Below, piece after piece: positions 1 to 8,311 of a DNA stretch of 41,676 nucleotides. Within the stretch, counting starts at the first letter, position 1. Each line of letters starts with the position of its first letter. Source of the DNA: Streptomyces sp. NRRL S-340 (GTDB lineage: Bacteria > Actinomycetota > Actinomycetes > Streptomycetales > Streptomycetaceae); NCBI RefSeq assembly GCF_000720185.1, contig NZ_JOIY01000060.1:1-41676 (forward strand), in the 5' to 3' direction. Position numbers and translations under genes: made by a program. The notes under the pieces were generated by a model. That model saw only the letters and a program-made list of their open reading frames with translations, was not told the origin of the DNA and searched no databases.

Positions 1-563
1 AGCGGGCCGAGGCCACCGCCAAGCTCAAGGACCTCGCCGCCACCCGCACCGAACTGGGCAGCAAGAAGAAGGAAGTCCAGGGCAAGCTCGCCGAGGCGCA
101 GAAGCTGCTCAACACGCTCACCGCCCAGGAGAAGCAGCAGCTCGCCGCCGCCGAGCAGACCCGCGCCACCCGGGGCACCGAGCGGGTCTCCATGGGCAAG
201 ATCACCCCGGGCAGCGGCCACGCGGGCGCCGCCTTCTCCGCCGCCCAGAGCAGGATCGGCAGCCCGTACGTCTACGGCGCCACCGGCCCGTCCTCCTTCG
301 ACTGCTCGGGCCTGACCTCCTGGGCGTACGCGCAGGCCGGCGTCTCCATCCCGCGCACCTCCGAGGCGCAGGCCAACGCCGGCCAGCGCATCTACTCGCA
401 GAGCCAGCTCCAGGTGGGCGACCTGGTCCTGTTCTACGGCGACCTGCACCACGTCGGCCTCTACGCCGGCAAGGGCATGGTCCTGCACGCCCCGCACACC
501 GGTGCCAACGTGCGCTACGAGTCGATCGGCAACATGCCCTTCCAGTTCGGCGTGCGCATCTGA
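1..563 (+). CDS. NlpC/P60 cell-wall endopeptidase (C-terminal part, 5' truncated)
   Basis: Only the C-terminal part is present; the frame is open from base 3 to the window edge, so the start lies outside. The first 60 or so residues are Lys/Glu/Ala/Gln-rich heptads typical of the coiled-coil stalk of secreted actinobacterial NlpC/P60 proteins. The rest is a complete NlpC/P60 catalytic domain: FDCSG carries the nucleophile Cys (codon 303-305), HHVGLYAG the catalytic His, and VLHAP the third polar residue. Family members cleave peptide stems of peptidoglycan outside the membrane. A second, similar protein follows at 848, so this is a tandem pair. An ATG at 192 lies inside the gene, after the coiled coil, and is not a start. 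Confidence 0.93.
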   Translation, partial: RAEATAKLKDLAATRTELGSKKKEVQGKLAEAQKLLNTLTAQEKQQLAAAEQTRATRGTERVSMGKITPGSGHAGAAFSAAQSRIGSPYVYGATGPSSFDCSGLTSWAYAQAGVSIPRTSEAQANAGQRIYSQSQLQVGDLVLFYGDLHHVGLYAGKGMVLHAPHTGANVRYESIGNMPFQFGVRI

Positions 564-693
564 CGCGGAGGCACCCCGTCCCGCACCTCGGCCACCGCAC
601 GCACACCGTCTGCCCCGGCCTGCGCACCGCACACCCCCGCACGCTGTCACACCGCCCGAACGGGCGAATCGCATCAACGCACGCTGACCCCAC

Positions 694-746
694 GCCCCGC
701 CCCTGACCTGTGTCGGAGGCGGGGCGCCCGGTTGCGCGCCCTCCGA
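694..746 (+). terminator. Two overlapping hairpins after the first NlpC/P60 gene
   Basis: GCCCCGCC (694-701) can pair with GGCGGGGC (718-725). Alternatively TCGGAGG (713-719) can pair with CCTCCGA (740-746), followed by ggtcttt. The two stems share bases and exclude each other. The second, with a short T run, looks like an intrinsic terminator between the tandem NlpC/P60 genes. Confidence 0.45.
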
Positions 747-847
747 GGTCTTTGGCCGGTGCCCGTCGGCGCGGCTACTGTCGGGCGCGTTTCCCCCCTG
801 CCGCCGCGGCGCATCCGCCCGGCCCACGGCAGCGGGGGAGGCAGTCC

Positions 848-1933
848 GTGCTGGCCAGTGGAGGAGTTCGGCTTCCTGTGGGGTCCCATCGCCGCCTTGC
901 ACCATCCGCGTCCGACCGGGGCACCGGTGCCGCCCGCGCCGCCGTCACCCTGCTGTCCGCGGCGGCCGCCGCGCTCGGCGCCCTCCCGGTCACCTCGGCC
1001 GCCGCCGCACCGCACGGCGACCCGCGGGCGGAGGTGGACCGGCTCTACCACGAGGCCGAGCAGGCGACCCAGGCCTACGACCGGGCCGACGAGCGCGCCG
1101 ATGTGCTGCGCCGTCAGGTGCGCGACGCGCAGGACCGCATCGCCCGGCACCAGCAGCACGTCAACACGCTGCGGGAGTCGATCGGTTCGCTGGCCGGGGC
1201 GCAGTACCGCTCCGGCGGCATCGACCCGTCCCTGGCGCTGCTGTTCTCCCGCGACCCGGCCGAGTACCTCGACAAGGCGACCACGCTCGACCGGATCGGC
1301 GCCCACCAGGCCGGCGAACTCCAGGAACTGCGCCACGCCCTGCGCGCACTCGCCCAGGAACGCGCCGAGGCCACCGGCGCGCTGGCCGAACTGGAGAAGA
1401 GCCGCAGGGCCGTCGCCGCCCACAAGCACACCGTCGAACGGAAACTGGCCCAGGCCAGGCGGCTGCTCAACTCCCTCGACCGCTCCCAGCGCGACGCCTA
1501 CGAGCGGGCCTCCCGCTCGGCCGGCGACGGCCCCCTGTCCGGTCGCGACGACCTGCTGTCCGGTCCCGGCGGGGGCCTCGCCGCCTCCTCGCGCGCGGCC
1601 GCCGCCGTCGCCGCGGCCCGCTCCGCCCTCGGCCGCCCCTACGTGTGGGGCGCCAACGGTCCGGCCGGGTTCGACTGTTCGGGCCTCATGCAGTGGTCGT
1701 ACGCCCAGGCCGGGGTGCACCTGCCGCGCACCTCGCAGGAGCAGCGCTACGCCGGCCGGCGGATCCCGCTCTCCCAGGCCCGCCCCGGCGACCTCGTCGT
1801 CTACCGCTCCGACGCCAGCCACGTGGCGATGTACGTGGGCGGCGGCCGGGTGATCCACGCCCCCTACCCGGGCGCCCCCGTGCGCTACGACTCCGTGCAC
1901 ATGCTGCCGGTCTCCTCGGTCACCAGGGTCTGA
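848..1933 (+). CDS. Secreted NlpC/P60 peptidoglycan endopeptidase
   Basis: 361 residues from GTG 848, chosen because GGGGGAG (834-840) lies 7 nt upstream and a signal peptide follows at once (basic start, then an Ala/Leu-rich segment ending near residue 55 with AAAAP). Upstream in-frame ATGs lack an SD and would add unlikely Arg/Pro-rich sequence. Residues 60-210 are coiled coil; about 245-361 form the NlpC/P60 domain with FDCSG (Cys277), HVAMYVG and IHAPYPG. It should be exported and cut D-Glu/diamino-acid stem-peptide bonds, as RipA-type hydrolases do in cell separation or growth. The partial gene upstream is its paralogue. Confidence 0.92.
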   Translation: MLASGGVRLPVGSHRRLAPSASDRGTGAARAAVTLLSAAAAALGALPVTSAAAAPHGDPRAEVDRLYHEAEQATQAYDRADERADVLRRQVRDAQDRIARHQQHVNTLRESIGSLAGAQYRSGGIDPSLALLFSRDPAEYLDKATTLDRIGAHQAGELQELRHALRALAQERAEATGALAELEKSRRAVAAHKHTVERKLAQARRLLNSLDRSQRDAYERASRSAGDGPLSGRDDLLSGPGGGLAASSRAAAAVAAARSALGRPYVWGANGPAGFDCSGLMQWSYAQAGVHLPRTSQEQRYAGRRIPLSQARPGDLVVYRSDASHVAMYVGGGRVIHAPYPGAPVRYDSVHMLPVSSVTRV

Positions 1934-1958
1934 CGGCGCGCCCGAGCGGTCGTACGAT
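1930..1958 (+). promoter_or_regulatory. Candidate sigma70-type promoter for a leaderless lipoprotein mRNA
   Basis: CTGACG (1930-1935), a 17-nt spacer and TACGAT (1953-1958) resemble an HrdB-type -35/-10 pair. The start codon at 1965 lies 6 nt past the -10, where transcription should begin, so the mRNA would lack a leader. The -35 overlaps the stop codon of the preceding gene. Confidence 0.5.
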
Positions 1959-1964
1959 CGGAAA

Positions 1965-3155
1965 ATGGCTGGTCGAGGGCGGGTGCCGGGAACGATGGCG
2001 GCGGCGGCGTCCCTGCTGCTCGCCTCACTGACGGCCTGCGGCGGGCACTCCGCCACCGACACCGCCCGTGACCAGGTGCAACGGCTCCTCGACTCGCGTG
2101 CGGCGGCGGTCCTCCACCACGACCCGGCGGCCTACGCCACCACCGGCGACCGGGCGCCGTACACGAAGCTCGACGCCGTCCCGTTCACCGCCTGGTCCTA
2201 TCGCGTCACCGCCCTGCACCGCAGCGGCGGCCGCACCACCGCCGACGCCGACCTGAGCTACCGGGTGACCGGCTACGACACCGCCCCCGTCACCGTCGGG
2301 CGCACCGTGACCCTGTCCACCACCGCCGACGGGAAGTGGTACGTCGACTCCGACCGTCCCGCGCGCGGCTTCGCGCAGCAGCTGTGGGACCAGGGGACCG
2401 TGTCGGTGGTGCGCGGCCGCAGCAGCATCGTCCTCGGCGTCGGACAGAGCGCCGGGGCGCTGCGCGGTTACGCCGGGCTCGCCGACCACGCGGTGCCCGC
2501 CGTCTCGGACGCGTGGGGCACCGACTGGAGCCGGCGGGTGGTCGTGCTCGTCCCCGGGTCGCTGGACGGGATGGCCGCGCTGCTCGGCTCACCCGCCGAC
2601 GACTACCGCGGCATCGCCGCCGTCACCACCGGCGAGGCGGGCGGCGGCGGGCGGGCGCCGGCCGACCGGGTCGTCGTCAACCCCGACGCCTACAGCCTGC
2701 TCGGCCCGCTCGGCAGACAGGTCGTGCTCACCCACGAGACCACCCACGTCGCCACCCGCACCCACACCGACGCCGCCACCCCGCTGTGGCTGTCCGAGGG
2801 CTACGCCGACTGGGTCGGCTACCGGCGCTCGGGCCGCACCCCCGAGCAGGCCGCGCCCGAACTCCAGCACGCCGTGGCCGACGGGCAGGTGCCCGCCGCG
2901 CTGCCGTCCGACAAGGACTTCGGCTTCGCCGGGGACCCCACCCGCCTCGCCCAGGCCTACGAGGGCGGCTGGCTGGCCTGCCGGATGATCGCCGCGCACT
3001 GGGGCGAGGACCGGCTGGACGCCTTCTACCGCGCCGTCGGCGCGCACCAGCGGCGGGCGGGGGCGGTTGAGGACGCGCTCCGCACGGAGCTGGGCACGAC
3101 CCTGCAGCGGTTCACCGGGCAGTGGCGGGAGTACGTGCGGGCGCAGCTGGGGTGA
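1965..3155 (+). CDS. Putative lipoprotein with gluzincin-type (HExxH) protease domain
   Basis: 396 residues. The N terminus ends in a lipobox (SLTAC), so the mature protein is probably lipid-anchored at Cys25. Residues 257-261 read HETTH, the zinc-binding and catalytic motif of metallopeptidases, and LSEGYADW places a likely third ligand, Glu278, in the WLxEGxA context of peptidase MA-like families. The N-terminal half resembles a secreted accessory domain but I cannot name it. ATG 1965 fits the leaderless promoter; ATG 1995 would still keep the lipobox. It follows two cell-wall hydrolases on the same strand, which suggests envelope turnover, but the substrate is unknown. Confidence 0.8.
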   Translation: MAGRGRVPGTMAAAASLLLASLTACGGHSATDTARDQVQRLLDSRAAAVLHHDPAAYATTGDRAPYTKLDAVPFTAWSYRVTALHRSGGRTTADADLSYRVTGYDTAPVTVGRTVTLSTTADGKWYVDSDRPARGFAQQLWDQGTVSVVRGRSSIVLGVGQSAGALRGYAGLADHAVPAVSDAWGTDWSRRVVVLVPGSLDGMAALLGSPADDYRGIAAVTTGEAGGGGRAPADRVVVNPDAYSLLGPLGRQVVLTHETTHVATRTHTDAATPLWLSEGYADWVGYRRSGRTPEQAAPELQHAVADGQVPAALPSDKDFGFAGDPTRLAQAYEGGWLACRMIAAHWGEDRLDAFYRAVGAHQRRAGAVEDALRTELGTTLQRFTGQWREYVRAQLG

Positions 3156-3207
3156 GGGCGTGCGGGGGCCGCGGGGCCGGGGGGAGCTTTCGGGAGGGAG
3201 AGAGCCT

Positions 3208-4533
3208 TCAGGAGGCGGGGGACGGCTGCCTGCCGTGGGCGGCGGTCTGCTCCGGCAGGGCCGGCTGCCCGCCCCCGGCGGCGGGGCGCCACAGCCCCCG
3301 GGCGGCGCTCACCGCGGCGGCCACCAGCAGCCCGTTGCGCAGGAACAGCAGCGTGACGCCGAGCAGGTCGCTCGCCACGACGTTCCCGAAGTACACCGGG
3401 AACTCCAGCACCGTCACGAAGGCCGCGGCCAGGACCAGACCGACCGGCAGCCGCATCCGGCTCCTCGCGAAGGTCCCGCAGACCGCGCCGAGCCCCACCA
3501 GCCACACCAGGTACTGCGGACTGATCACGCGGCTGGTGACCGTGAACAGCAGCACCGCCGTGAACGCGGCGTCCGCGACCGTGTGCGGCGCCGGGGACGG
3601 CACCTGGTGCCGCGCGGTCCGCCGTGAGCGCAGCCGCCACCACAGCAGCCAGCCGAAGGCCGCCGCCGTCAGCGCCTGGGCGCCCGCGCTCACCGCACCG
3701 ACGTGCGGACCGATGAACTCCATCGAGCCGTAGTGGAGCTGGACCTCACCGCGCCAGCCGAGGTGCCGGGCCACGTGCAGGACGAGCGCGCCCACGGACT
3801 CCACCTCCGTGCCCCGGCCGCCCTGCGCGCCCAGGAACGACAGCGCCCCGGGCACGAGGGCCGCGCACAGCGCCACCGGCACGGCCGCCGTCACGGCCGC
3901 CGCCGTCCACGCCCGCCGCCCGGCCGCCGCCCGCGCACCCGTCAGGAGCAGCACCGGCCACACCTTGAGCAGCGCCCCGAAGCCCGCCAGCGCCCCCAGG
4001 ACACGTGGTCTGCGGGCGCCCGCGAGGAGCGCGGCCACGGCGACCGCGGTCACCATCACGTCGTAGCGGGCGTACAGGGTCGGGCCCAGCAGGGGCGCGC
4101 CCGCCGTCCACACCCAGGCACCGCGCAGCGGGCGCCCGGGTGGCCGGCCGCCGTACAGCAGCAGGCACAGCACCGCCAGGTCCGCCGCGCACGCCAGGAC
4201 GAAGAACGCCGGGGCGTAGCCGAGGAACGGCAGCGCCGCCGGGGCGAGGACGGCGAGCGCGGCGCCGGGCGGGTACTGCCAGGCGACGTCACCGGAGGGG
4301 AAGACGCCCTGCCGCAGCACGTCGTACCAGTCCCGGTAGATCACGGACACGTCGCTGGTGACGTCCGGCCCCGGGAAGTCCAGCACCCCGGACACGACGA
4401 GCAGCAGCACCGCCCGGGTCAGCACCCAGGACGCCAGGAGCCCCGCCAGAAGCCCCGCCCGGGGCACCGCCCGGGCCGCCGCAGGGAACCCGGCCGGACG
4501 CCCCGCCGTGCCCGCCTCGTCCACCACGGCCAC
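3208..4533 (-). CDS. GT87-type integral membrane mannosyltransferase
   Basis: 441 residues with about ten hydrophobic segments. Features of the polyprenyl-phosphate-mannose-using GT87 (DUF2029) family are visible: an acidic, aromatic first outer loop (SDVSVIYRDWYDVL), QYPPGA, YARYDVMV, and ALLKVWP before a membrane helix. GTG 4533 is chosen because GGAGG precedes it by about 8 nt; the frame stays open much further upstream but runs antisense through pimB'. It is divergent from pimB' and convergent with the lipoprotein gene. In mycobacteria a GT87 enzyme (Rv2181) in the equivalent neighbourhood adds alpha-1,2-mannose to lipomannan; a similar envelope glycan role is inferred here. Confidence 0.82.
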   Translation of the reverse strand: MAVVDEAGTAGRPAGFPAAARAVPRAGLLAGLLASWVLTRAVLLLVVSGVLDFPGPDVTSDVSVIYRDWYDVLRQGVFPSGDVAWQYPPGAALAVLAPAALPFLGYAPAFFVLACAADLAVLCLLLYGGRPPGRPLRGAWVWTAGAPLLGPTLYARYDVMVTAVAVAALLAGARRPRVLGALAGFGALLKVWPVLLLTGARAAAGRRAWTAAAVTAAVPVALCAALVPGALSFLGAQGGRGTEVESVGALVLHVARHLGWRGEVQLHYGSMEFIGPHVGAVSAGAQALTAAAFGWLLWWRLRSRRTARHQVPSPAPHTVADAAFTAVLLFTVTSRVISPQYLVWLVGLGAVCGTFARSRMRLPVGLVLAAAFVTVLEFPVYFGNVVASDLLGVTLLFLRNGLLVAAAVSAARGLWRPAAGGGQPALPEQTAAHGRQPSPAS

Positions 4534-4693
4534 TCCCCGTCCCTCCGCACCGGCTGCCGTCCCGGGCTCCCATGCTGCCCCGGGCCCCGGTGGGCGGGCC
4601 ACGCGAGTACCGCCGCACGGGGGCCGGCGGGGCGGACGGACGGCCGCGAGGACTCCGGCCGGGCGGGGATCCGGGTCGGGCGGGCCGATTGGG

Positions 4694-4699
4694 TAGGGT
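4694..4699 (+). promoter_or_regulatory. TAGGGT -10-like hexamer, leaderless pimB'
   Basis: TAGGGT lies 8 nt before ATG 4708 and no SD is visible, consistent with transcription starting at or next to the start codon. No convincing -35 is seen. Confidence 0.35.
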
Positions 4700-4707
4700 C
4701 TGCGGCG

Positions 4708-5850
4708 ATGCACAAGACCCTCGTCGTCACCAACGACTTCCCGCCCCGCCCCGGCGGGATCCAGGCGTTCCTGCACAACATGGCGCTGCGGCTGGACCCC
4801 GAGCAACTCGTCGTCTACGCCTCCACCTGGAAACGGAGCGCCGAGGGCGTCCGGGCGACGGCCGCCTTCGACGCGGAGCAGCCCTTCACCGTCGTGCGCG
4901 ACCGTACGACGATGCTGCTGCCCACCCCGGACGTCACCCGGCGCGCGGCCGGCCTGCTGCGGGAGCACGGCTGCACGTCGGTGTGGTTCGGCGCGGCGGC
5001 CCCGCTGGGGCTGATGGCCCCCGCGCTGCGCAGGGCCGGGGCCGAGCGGCTGGTGGCCACCACCCACGGCCACGAGGTCGGCTGGGCCCAGCTGCCCGCG
5101 GCACGGCAACTGCTGCGCCGCATCGGGGAGTCCACGGACACGATCACCTACCTCGGCGAGTACACCCGCTCCCGGATCGCCGCCGCGCTGACGCCCGCCG
5201 CGGCCTCGCGGATGGTGCAGCTCCCGCCGGGGGTGGACGAGAAGACCTTCCACCCGGGATCCGGCGGTGACCAGGTGCGGGCCCGGCTCGGGCTCACCGG
5301 CCGGCCGGTGGTCGTGTGCGTCTCCCGGCTGGTGCGGCGCAAAGGGCAGGACACCCTGATCCGGGCCATGCCCGCGATCCTGGCCGCCGAGCCGGACACG
5401 GTGCTGCTGATCGTGGGCGGCGGCCCCTACGAGAAGGACCTGCGGCGGCTGGCGCGCGAGACCGGCGTGGCCGCCTCCGTACGGTTCACCGGACCGGTGC
5501 CCTGGAGCGACCTGCCCGCCCACTACGGGGCCGGTGACGTCTTCGCCATGCCCTGCCGCACCCGGCGCGGCGGACTCGACGTCGAGGGCCTCGGCATCGT
5601 CTACCTGGAGGCGTCCGCGACCGGACTGCCCGTCGTCGCCGGCGACTCCGGCGGCGCGCCCGACGCCGTGCTCGACGGCGAGACCGGCTGGGTCGTGCGC
5701 GGCGGCTCCCCCGAGGAGACCGCCGACCGCGTCACCGCCCTCCTGGCCGACGAGGAACTGCGCCGCCGGATGGGCGAGCGGGGCAGGCAGTGGGTCGAGG
5801 AGAAATGGCGCTGGGACCTGCTGGCGGAACGCCTGCGCGAGCTGCTTTAG
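4708..5850 (+). CDS. pimB: GDP-mannose-dependent phosphatidylinositol monomannoside mannosyltransferase (PimB'-like)
   Basis: 380 residues, GT4 family, GT-B fold. The N-terminal Rossmann half has the GGIQ glycine-rich loop (16-19) and THGHE (119-123). The C-terminal nucleotide-sugar half has SRLVRRKG (R207, K212) and the EX7E signature with E293 and E301 in DVEGLGIVYLEAS. In actinobacteria this enzyme adds the second mannose to phosphatidylinositol mannoside at the inner membrane face. The neighbours (GT87 transferase, NlpC/P60 hydrolases, acyl-CoA ligase) match the Mycobacterium Rv2188c and Corynebacterium cg2400 loci, which supports the pimB' call over other GT4 functions. Confidence 0.88.
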   Translation: MHKTLVVTNDFPPRPGGIQAFLHNMALRLDPEQLVVYASTWKRSAEGVRATAAFDAEQPFTVVRDRTTMLLPTPDVTRRAAGLLREHGCTSVWFGAAAPLGLMAPALRRAGAERLVATTHGHEVGWAQLPAARQLLRRIGESTDTITYLGEYTRSRIAAALTPAAASRMVQLPPGVDEKTFHPGSGGDQVRARLGLTGRPVVVCVSRLVRRKGQDTLIRAMPAILAAEPDTVLLIVGGGPYEKDLRRLARETGVAASVRFTGPVPWSDLPAHYGAGDVFAMPCRTRRGGLDVEGLGIVYLEASATGLPVVAGDSGGAPDAVLDGETGWVVRGGSPEETADRVTALLADEELRRRMGERGRQWVEEKWRWDLLAERLRELL

Positions 5851-5874
5851 AGCTGCGGACAAAAGGGGCGCCCG

Positions 5875-5982
5875 GCTCGCGACGCCCGGCACGCACGCTC
5901 GCGGCGTTGCCGGAAGGCCCTGGTAGCTCCGCTACAAGGACCTTCCGGCGCCTTGCGATCGCACGCACCGGACGCCGCGAGC
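5875..5982 (-). terminator. 108-nt imperfect palindrome, best paired as minus-strand RNA
   Basis: The core is CCGGAAGG (5910-5917) with CCTTCCGG (5941-5948), closed by GTAGC-tcc-GCTAC. The outer arm GCTCGCG (5875-5881) pairs with CGCGAGC (5976-5982). Six of the plus-strand mismatches are C-A or A-C, which become G-U wobbles in minus-strand RNA, the transcript of the acyl-CoA ligase gene past its stop. Confidence 0.65.
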
Positions 5983-5983
5983 T

Positions 5984-6000
5984 GCGGGGCGGAGCCCCGC
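5984..6000. terminator. GC hairpin with GGA loop
   Basis: GCGGGGC (5984-5990), loop GGA, GCCCCGC (5994-6000): a perfect 7-bp stem, a form that is common between Streptomyces genes. Confidence 0.6.
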
Positions 6001-6020
6001 GGGGGCCCGCCTTGCCGCTC

Positions 6021-6152
6021 ACCGGGTCGGACGGCCGGCGGGCGAACTCCCTGCGGGGTCCGGATCCCCGCGAGGGCGCGTCTGACAACCGACCGGGTCG
6101 GACGGGCCGGCGGGTGGACTCCCCGTGGGGTCCGGACCCCCGCGAGGGCGCC
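6021..6152. repeat. Two-copy direct repeat, spacing 71 nt
   Basis: Copies at about 6021-6079 and 6092-6152 both begin accgggtcgg and end ccccgcgagggcgc. Each includes a gggtccgga-centred palindrome; the second contains a perfect GGGGTCCGGACCCC. The repeat is non-coding and may act as a double terminator. Confidence 0.65.
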
Positions 6153-6208
6153 CGGCGGCCCGCCGAGCCGGGCGGCGGGAGGGGCGGCGAATCCCGCCCT
6201 CCGCCGCA

Positions 6209-8005
6209 CTACTTCGCGTAGATCGCCTCGATCTCGTCCGAGTAGTCCTTCGCCACCACGTTCCGCTTCAGCTTCAGCGACGGAGTCAGATGTCCCGACT
6301 CCTCGGTGAACTGCGCCGCCAGCACACGGAACTTGCGTACGGACTCCGCCTTCGACACCGCCGCGTTGCCGTCGTCCACCGCGCTCTGGACCGCCGCGAG
6401 CAGATCCGGGTCCTCGCGCAGCGACGCCGCGGTGGACCCCGCCGGCTTGCCGTGCTCGGCGCACCAGCGGCCCAGGAACTCCTCGTCGAGGGTGACCAGC
6501 GCGCCCACGAACGGCCGTCCGTCCCCGACCACCATGCACTCGGCGACCAGCGCGTGCGCCCGGATGCGGTCCTCGATCACGGCCGGTGCGACGTTCTTGC
6601 CGCCCGCGGTGACGATGATCTCCTTCTTGCGGCCGGTGATCCGCAGGTACCCGTCCTCGTCCAGGGTGCCGATGTCACCGGTGTGGAACCAGCCGTCCGC
6701 CAGCGCCTCCGCGGTGGCGGACGGGTTGTTCCAGTACTCCTTGAACAGGTGCTCCCCGTGCAGCAGCACCTCCCCGTCGTCCGCGATCCGGATCACCGAA
6801 CCGGGCAGCGGCTGCCCGACGGTGCCGATCTTCGGCCGGTCCCAAGGATTGAAGGCGGTGGCCGCGCAGGACTCCGTCAGCCCGTAGCCCTCCAGCACGG
6901 TGAAGCCGATGCCGCGGAAGAAGTGACCGAGCCGCTCACCGAGCGGGGCGCCGCCCGAGATCGCGTACTCGCCGCGCCCGCCGAGCACCGCGCGCAGCTT
7001 GCTGTAGACCAGCTTGTCGAACGCCTTGTGCCTGAGCTTGAGGCCGAACGACGGACCGGACGCCGTGTCCAGCGCCCTGCTGTAGGCGATCGCCGTGTCC
7101 GCCGCCTTGTCGAAGATCTTCCCCTTGCCGTCCGCCTGGGCCTTGGCGCGCGCCGAGTTGTAGACCTTCTCGAACACCCGCGGGACGCCCAGTATCAGCG
7201 TCGGGCGGAACGCGGCCAGCTCGTCGGTGAGGTTCTTGATGTCCGGGACGCAGCCCAGCTTGATCGGCGCCATCATCGGCGCGATCTGCACCAGCCGCCC
7301 GAAGACGTGCGCGAGGGGCAGGAACAGCAGCACCGAGCACTCGCCGGTGCGGAACAGCGGACGCAGCCGCTCCACCACGTTGCCGCACTCGGCGAAGAAA
7401 CTGCGGTGGGAGAGCACGCAGCCCTTGGGACGCCCTGTGGTGCCGCTGGTGTACACGATGGTCGCCGGGTCGTCGGCCTTCGCCAGCGAACCGCGCTCCT
7501 CGACCGTGGCGTCGCTGATCCCCTGGCCCGCCCGGCCCAGCTCCGCGACCGCACCGGCCTCGATCTGCCAGACGTTCTTCAGCGCGGGCAGGCTCTCGCG
7601 CACCGACTCCACGGCGGCGGCGTGGGCGTCCGTCTCCACCAGGCAGGCCGTCGCCCCCGAGTCGCCGAGGATCCACTGCACCTGCTCGGGCGAGCTGGTC
7701 TCGTACACCGGCACGGTGACGGCGCCCGCGCTCCAGATCGCGAAGTCCAGCAGCGTCCACTCGTAGCGCGTGCGGGACATCAGGCCGACCCGGTCGCCGG
7801 GCTGGACGCCGGAGGCGATCAGGCCCTTGGCGGCGGTGTGCACCTCGGCGAGGAAGTCCCGCGCGGTGACGTCCTGCCAGACGCCACCCGCTTTGCGGGC
7901 GATCACGGCGACCTCGGGATGCTGCGCGGCGTTTCTGCGGACGATGTCGGTCAAGTTCCCGTCCGTGGGGACCTCGTACAAAGCCGGAAGGCTGAACTCG
8001 CGCAA
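6209..8005 (-). CDS. Long-chain fatty-acid-CoA ligase (FadD15-like)
   Basis: 598 residues, normal length for bacterial AMP-forming long-chain acyl-CoA synthetases. Adenylation motifs appear in order: YTSGTTGRPKG (185-195), EGYGLTES (372-379), HTGDIG (441-446), RITGRKKE (455-462), and a C-terminal LTPSLKLKR carrying the likely catalytic Lys. The start is TTG at 8005-8003, chosen because GAGGAG sits about 8 nt upstream and the nearby ATG (8021) is out of frame. It activates fatty acids with ATP and CoA. In M. tuberculosis fadD15 (Rv2187) also lies beside pimB', so a link to envelope lipids is plausible; general lipid recycling is equally possible. Confidence 0.92.
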   Translation of the reverse strand: MREFSLPALYEVPTDGNLTDIVRRNAAQHPEVAVIARKAGGVWQDVTARDFLAEVHTAAKGLIASGVQPGDRVGLMSRTRYEWTLLDFAIWSAGAVTVPVYETSSPEQVQWILGDSGATACLVETDAHAAAVESVRESLPALKNVWQIEAGAVAELGRAGQGISDATVEERGSLAKADDPATIVYTSGTTGRPKGCVLSHRSFFAECGNVVERLRPLFRTGECSVLLFLPLAHVFGRLVQIAPMMAPIKLGCVPDIKNLTDELAAFRPTLILGVPRVFEKVYNSARAKAQADGKGKIFDKAADTAIAYSRALDTASGPSFGLKLRHKAFDKLVYSKLRAVLGGRGEYAISGGAPLGERLGHFFRGIGFTVLEGYGLTESCAATAFNPWDRPKIGTVGQPLPGSVIRIADDGEVLLHGEHLFKEYWNNPSATAEALADGWFHTGDIGTLDEDGYLRITGRKKEIIVTAGGKNVAPAVIEDRIRAHALVAECMVVGDGRPFVGALVTLDEEFLGRWCAEHGKPAGSTAASLREDPDLLAAVQSAVDDGNAAVSKAESVRKFRVLAAQFTEESGHLTPSLKLKRNVVAKDYSDEIEAIYAK

Positions 8006-8311
8006 GACTGCTGCTCCTCATAGGGCGCCGGCGCCACGACGTTGTGTGATGCGACGGTGCGGTCCAAGGCTCGGTCGGGTGCCCAGGGGCTTCGCCAGGG
8101 AGCCGCTTCGGGCCCGGTGGTTGAAATCCAGAGCACGACTGGACTGCCCGGAGGTTACCCGTCGGTATGCCTTTTTCGACAGGGGGTCCCCGTGAGATGT
8201 TCGCTGCGTCACACGATGGGTGTTTCCTCGCGCACAGTAGTCGACCGGCTGAACGACTGGCCAGTAACCGCAGGTCCGGCCGCCAGTGTTCACCGCATAC
8301 CCTTTGTCTCC
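8006..8311. other. Divergent promoter region, acyl-CoA ligase / metallophosphoesterase
   Basis: 306 nt between divergent starts with no credible gene. On the minus strand AGGTTA (8152-8157) reads TAACCT, a possible -10 for the ligase. On the plus strand TACCCT (8298-8303) lies 8 nt before ATG 8312. I see no convincing -35 for either and no strong operator. Confidence 0.4.

Larger units (their letters stand above)
5851..6208. other. Gene-free region between convergent pimB' and acyl-CoA ligase genes
   Basis: 358 nt with no credible coding sequence. It holds a long imperfect palindrome (5875-5982), a compact GC hairpin (5984-6000) and two copies of a roughly 60-nt repeat (6021-6152), each with its own GGGGTCC/GGACCCC-type hairpin. 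It probably terminates transcription from both sides. Confidence 0.7.

Noticed and set aside
564..847. Possible c-di-AMP (ydaO) riboswitch before the NlpC/P60 gene, as known for some Streptomyces wall hydrolases
   Set aside because: I could not find the conserved ydaO blocks; only GC hairpins are present.
3208..5892. One 894-codon minus-strand open frame covering the GT87 gene and the antisense of pimB'
   Set aside because: Only the part below 4533 has membrane-protein character and an SD; the rest is Pro/Gly/Arg/His-rich antisense sequence of a clear GT4 gene.
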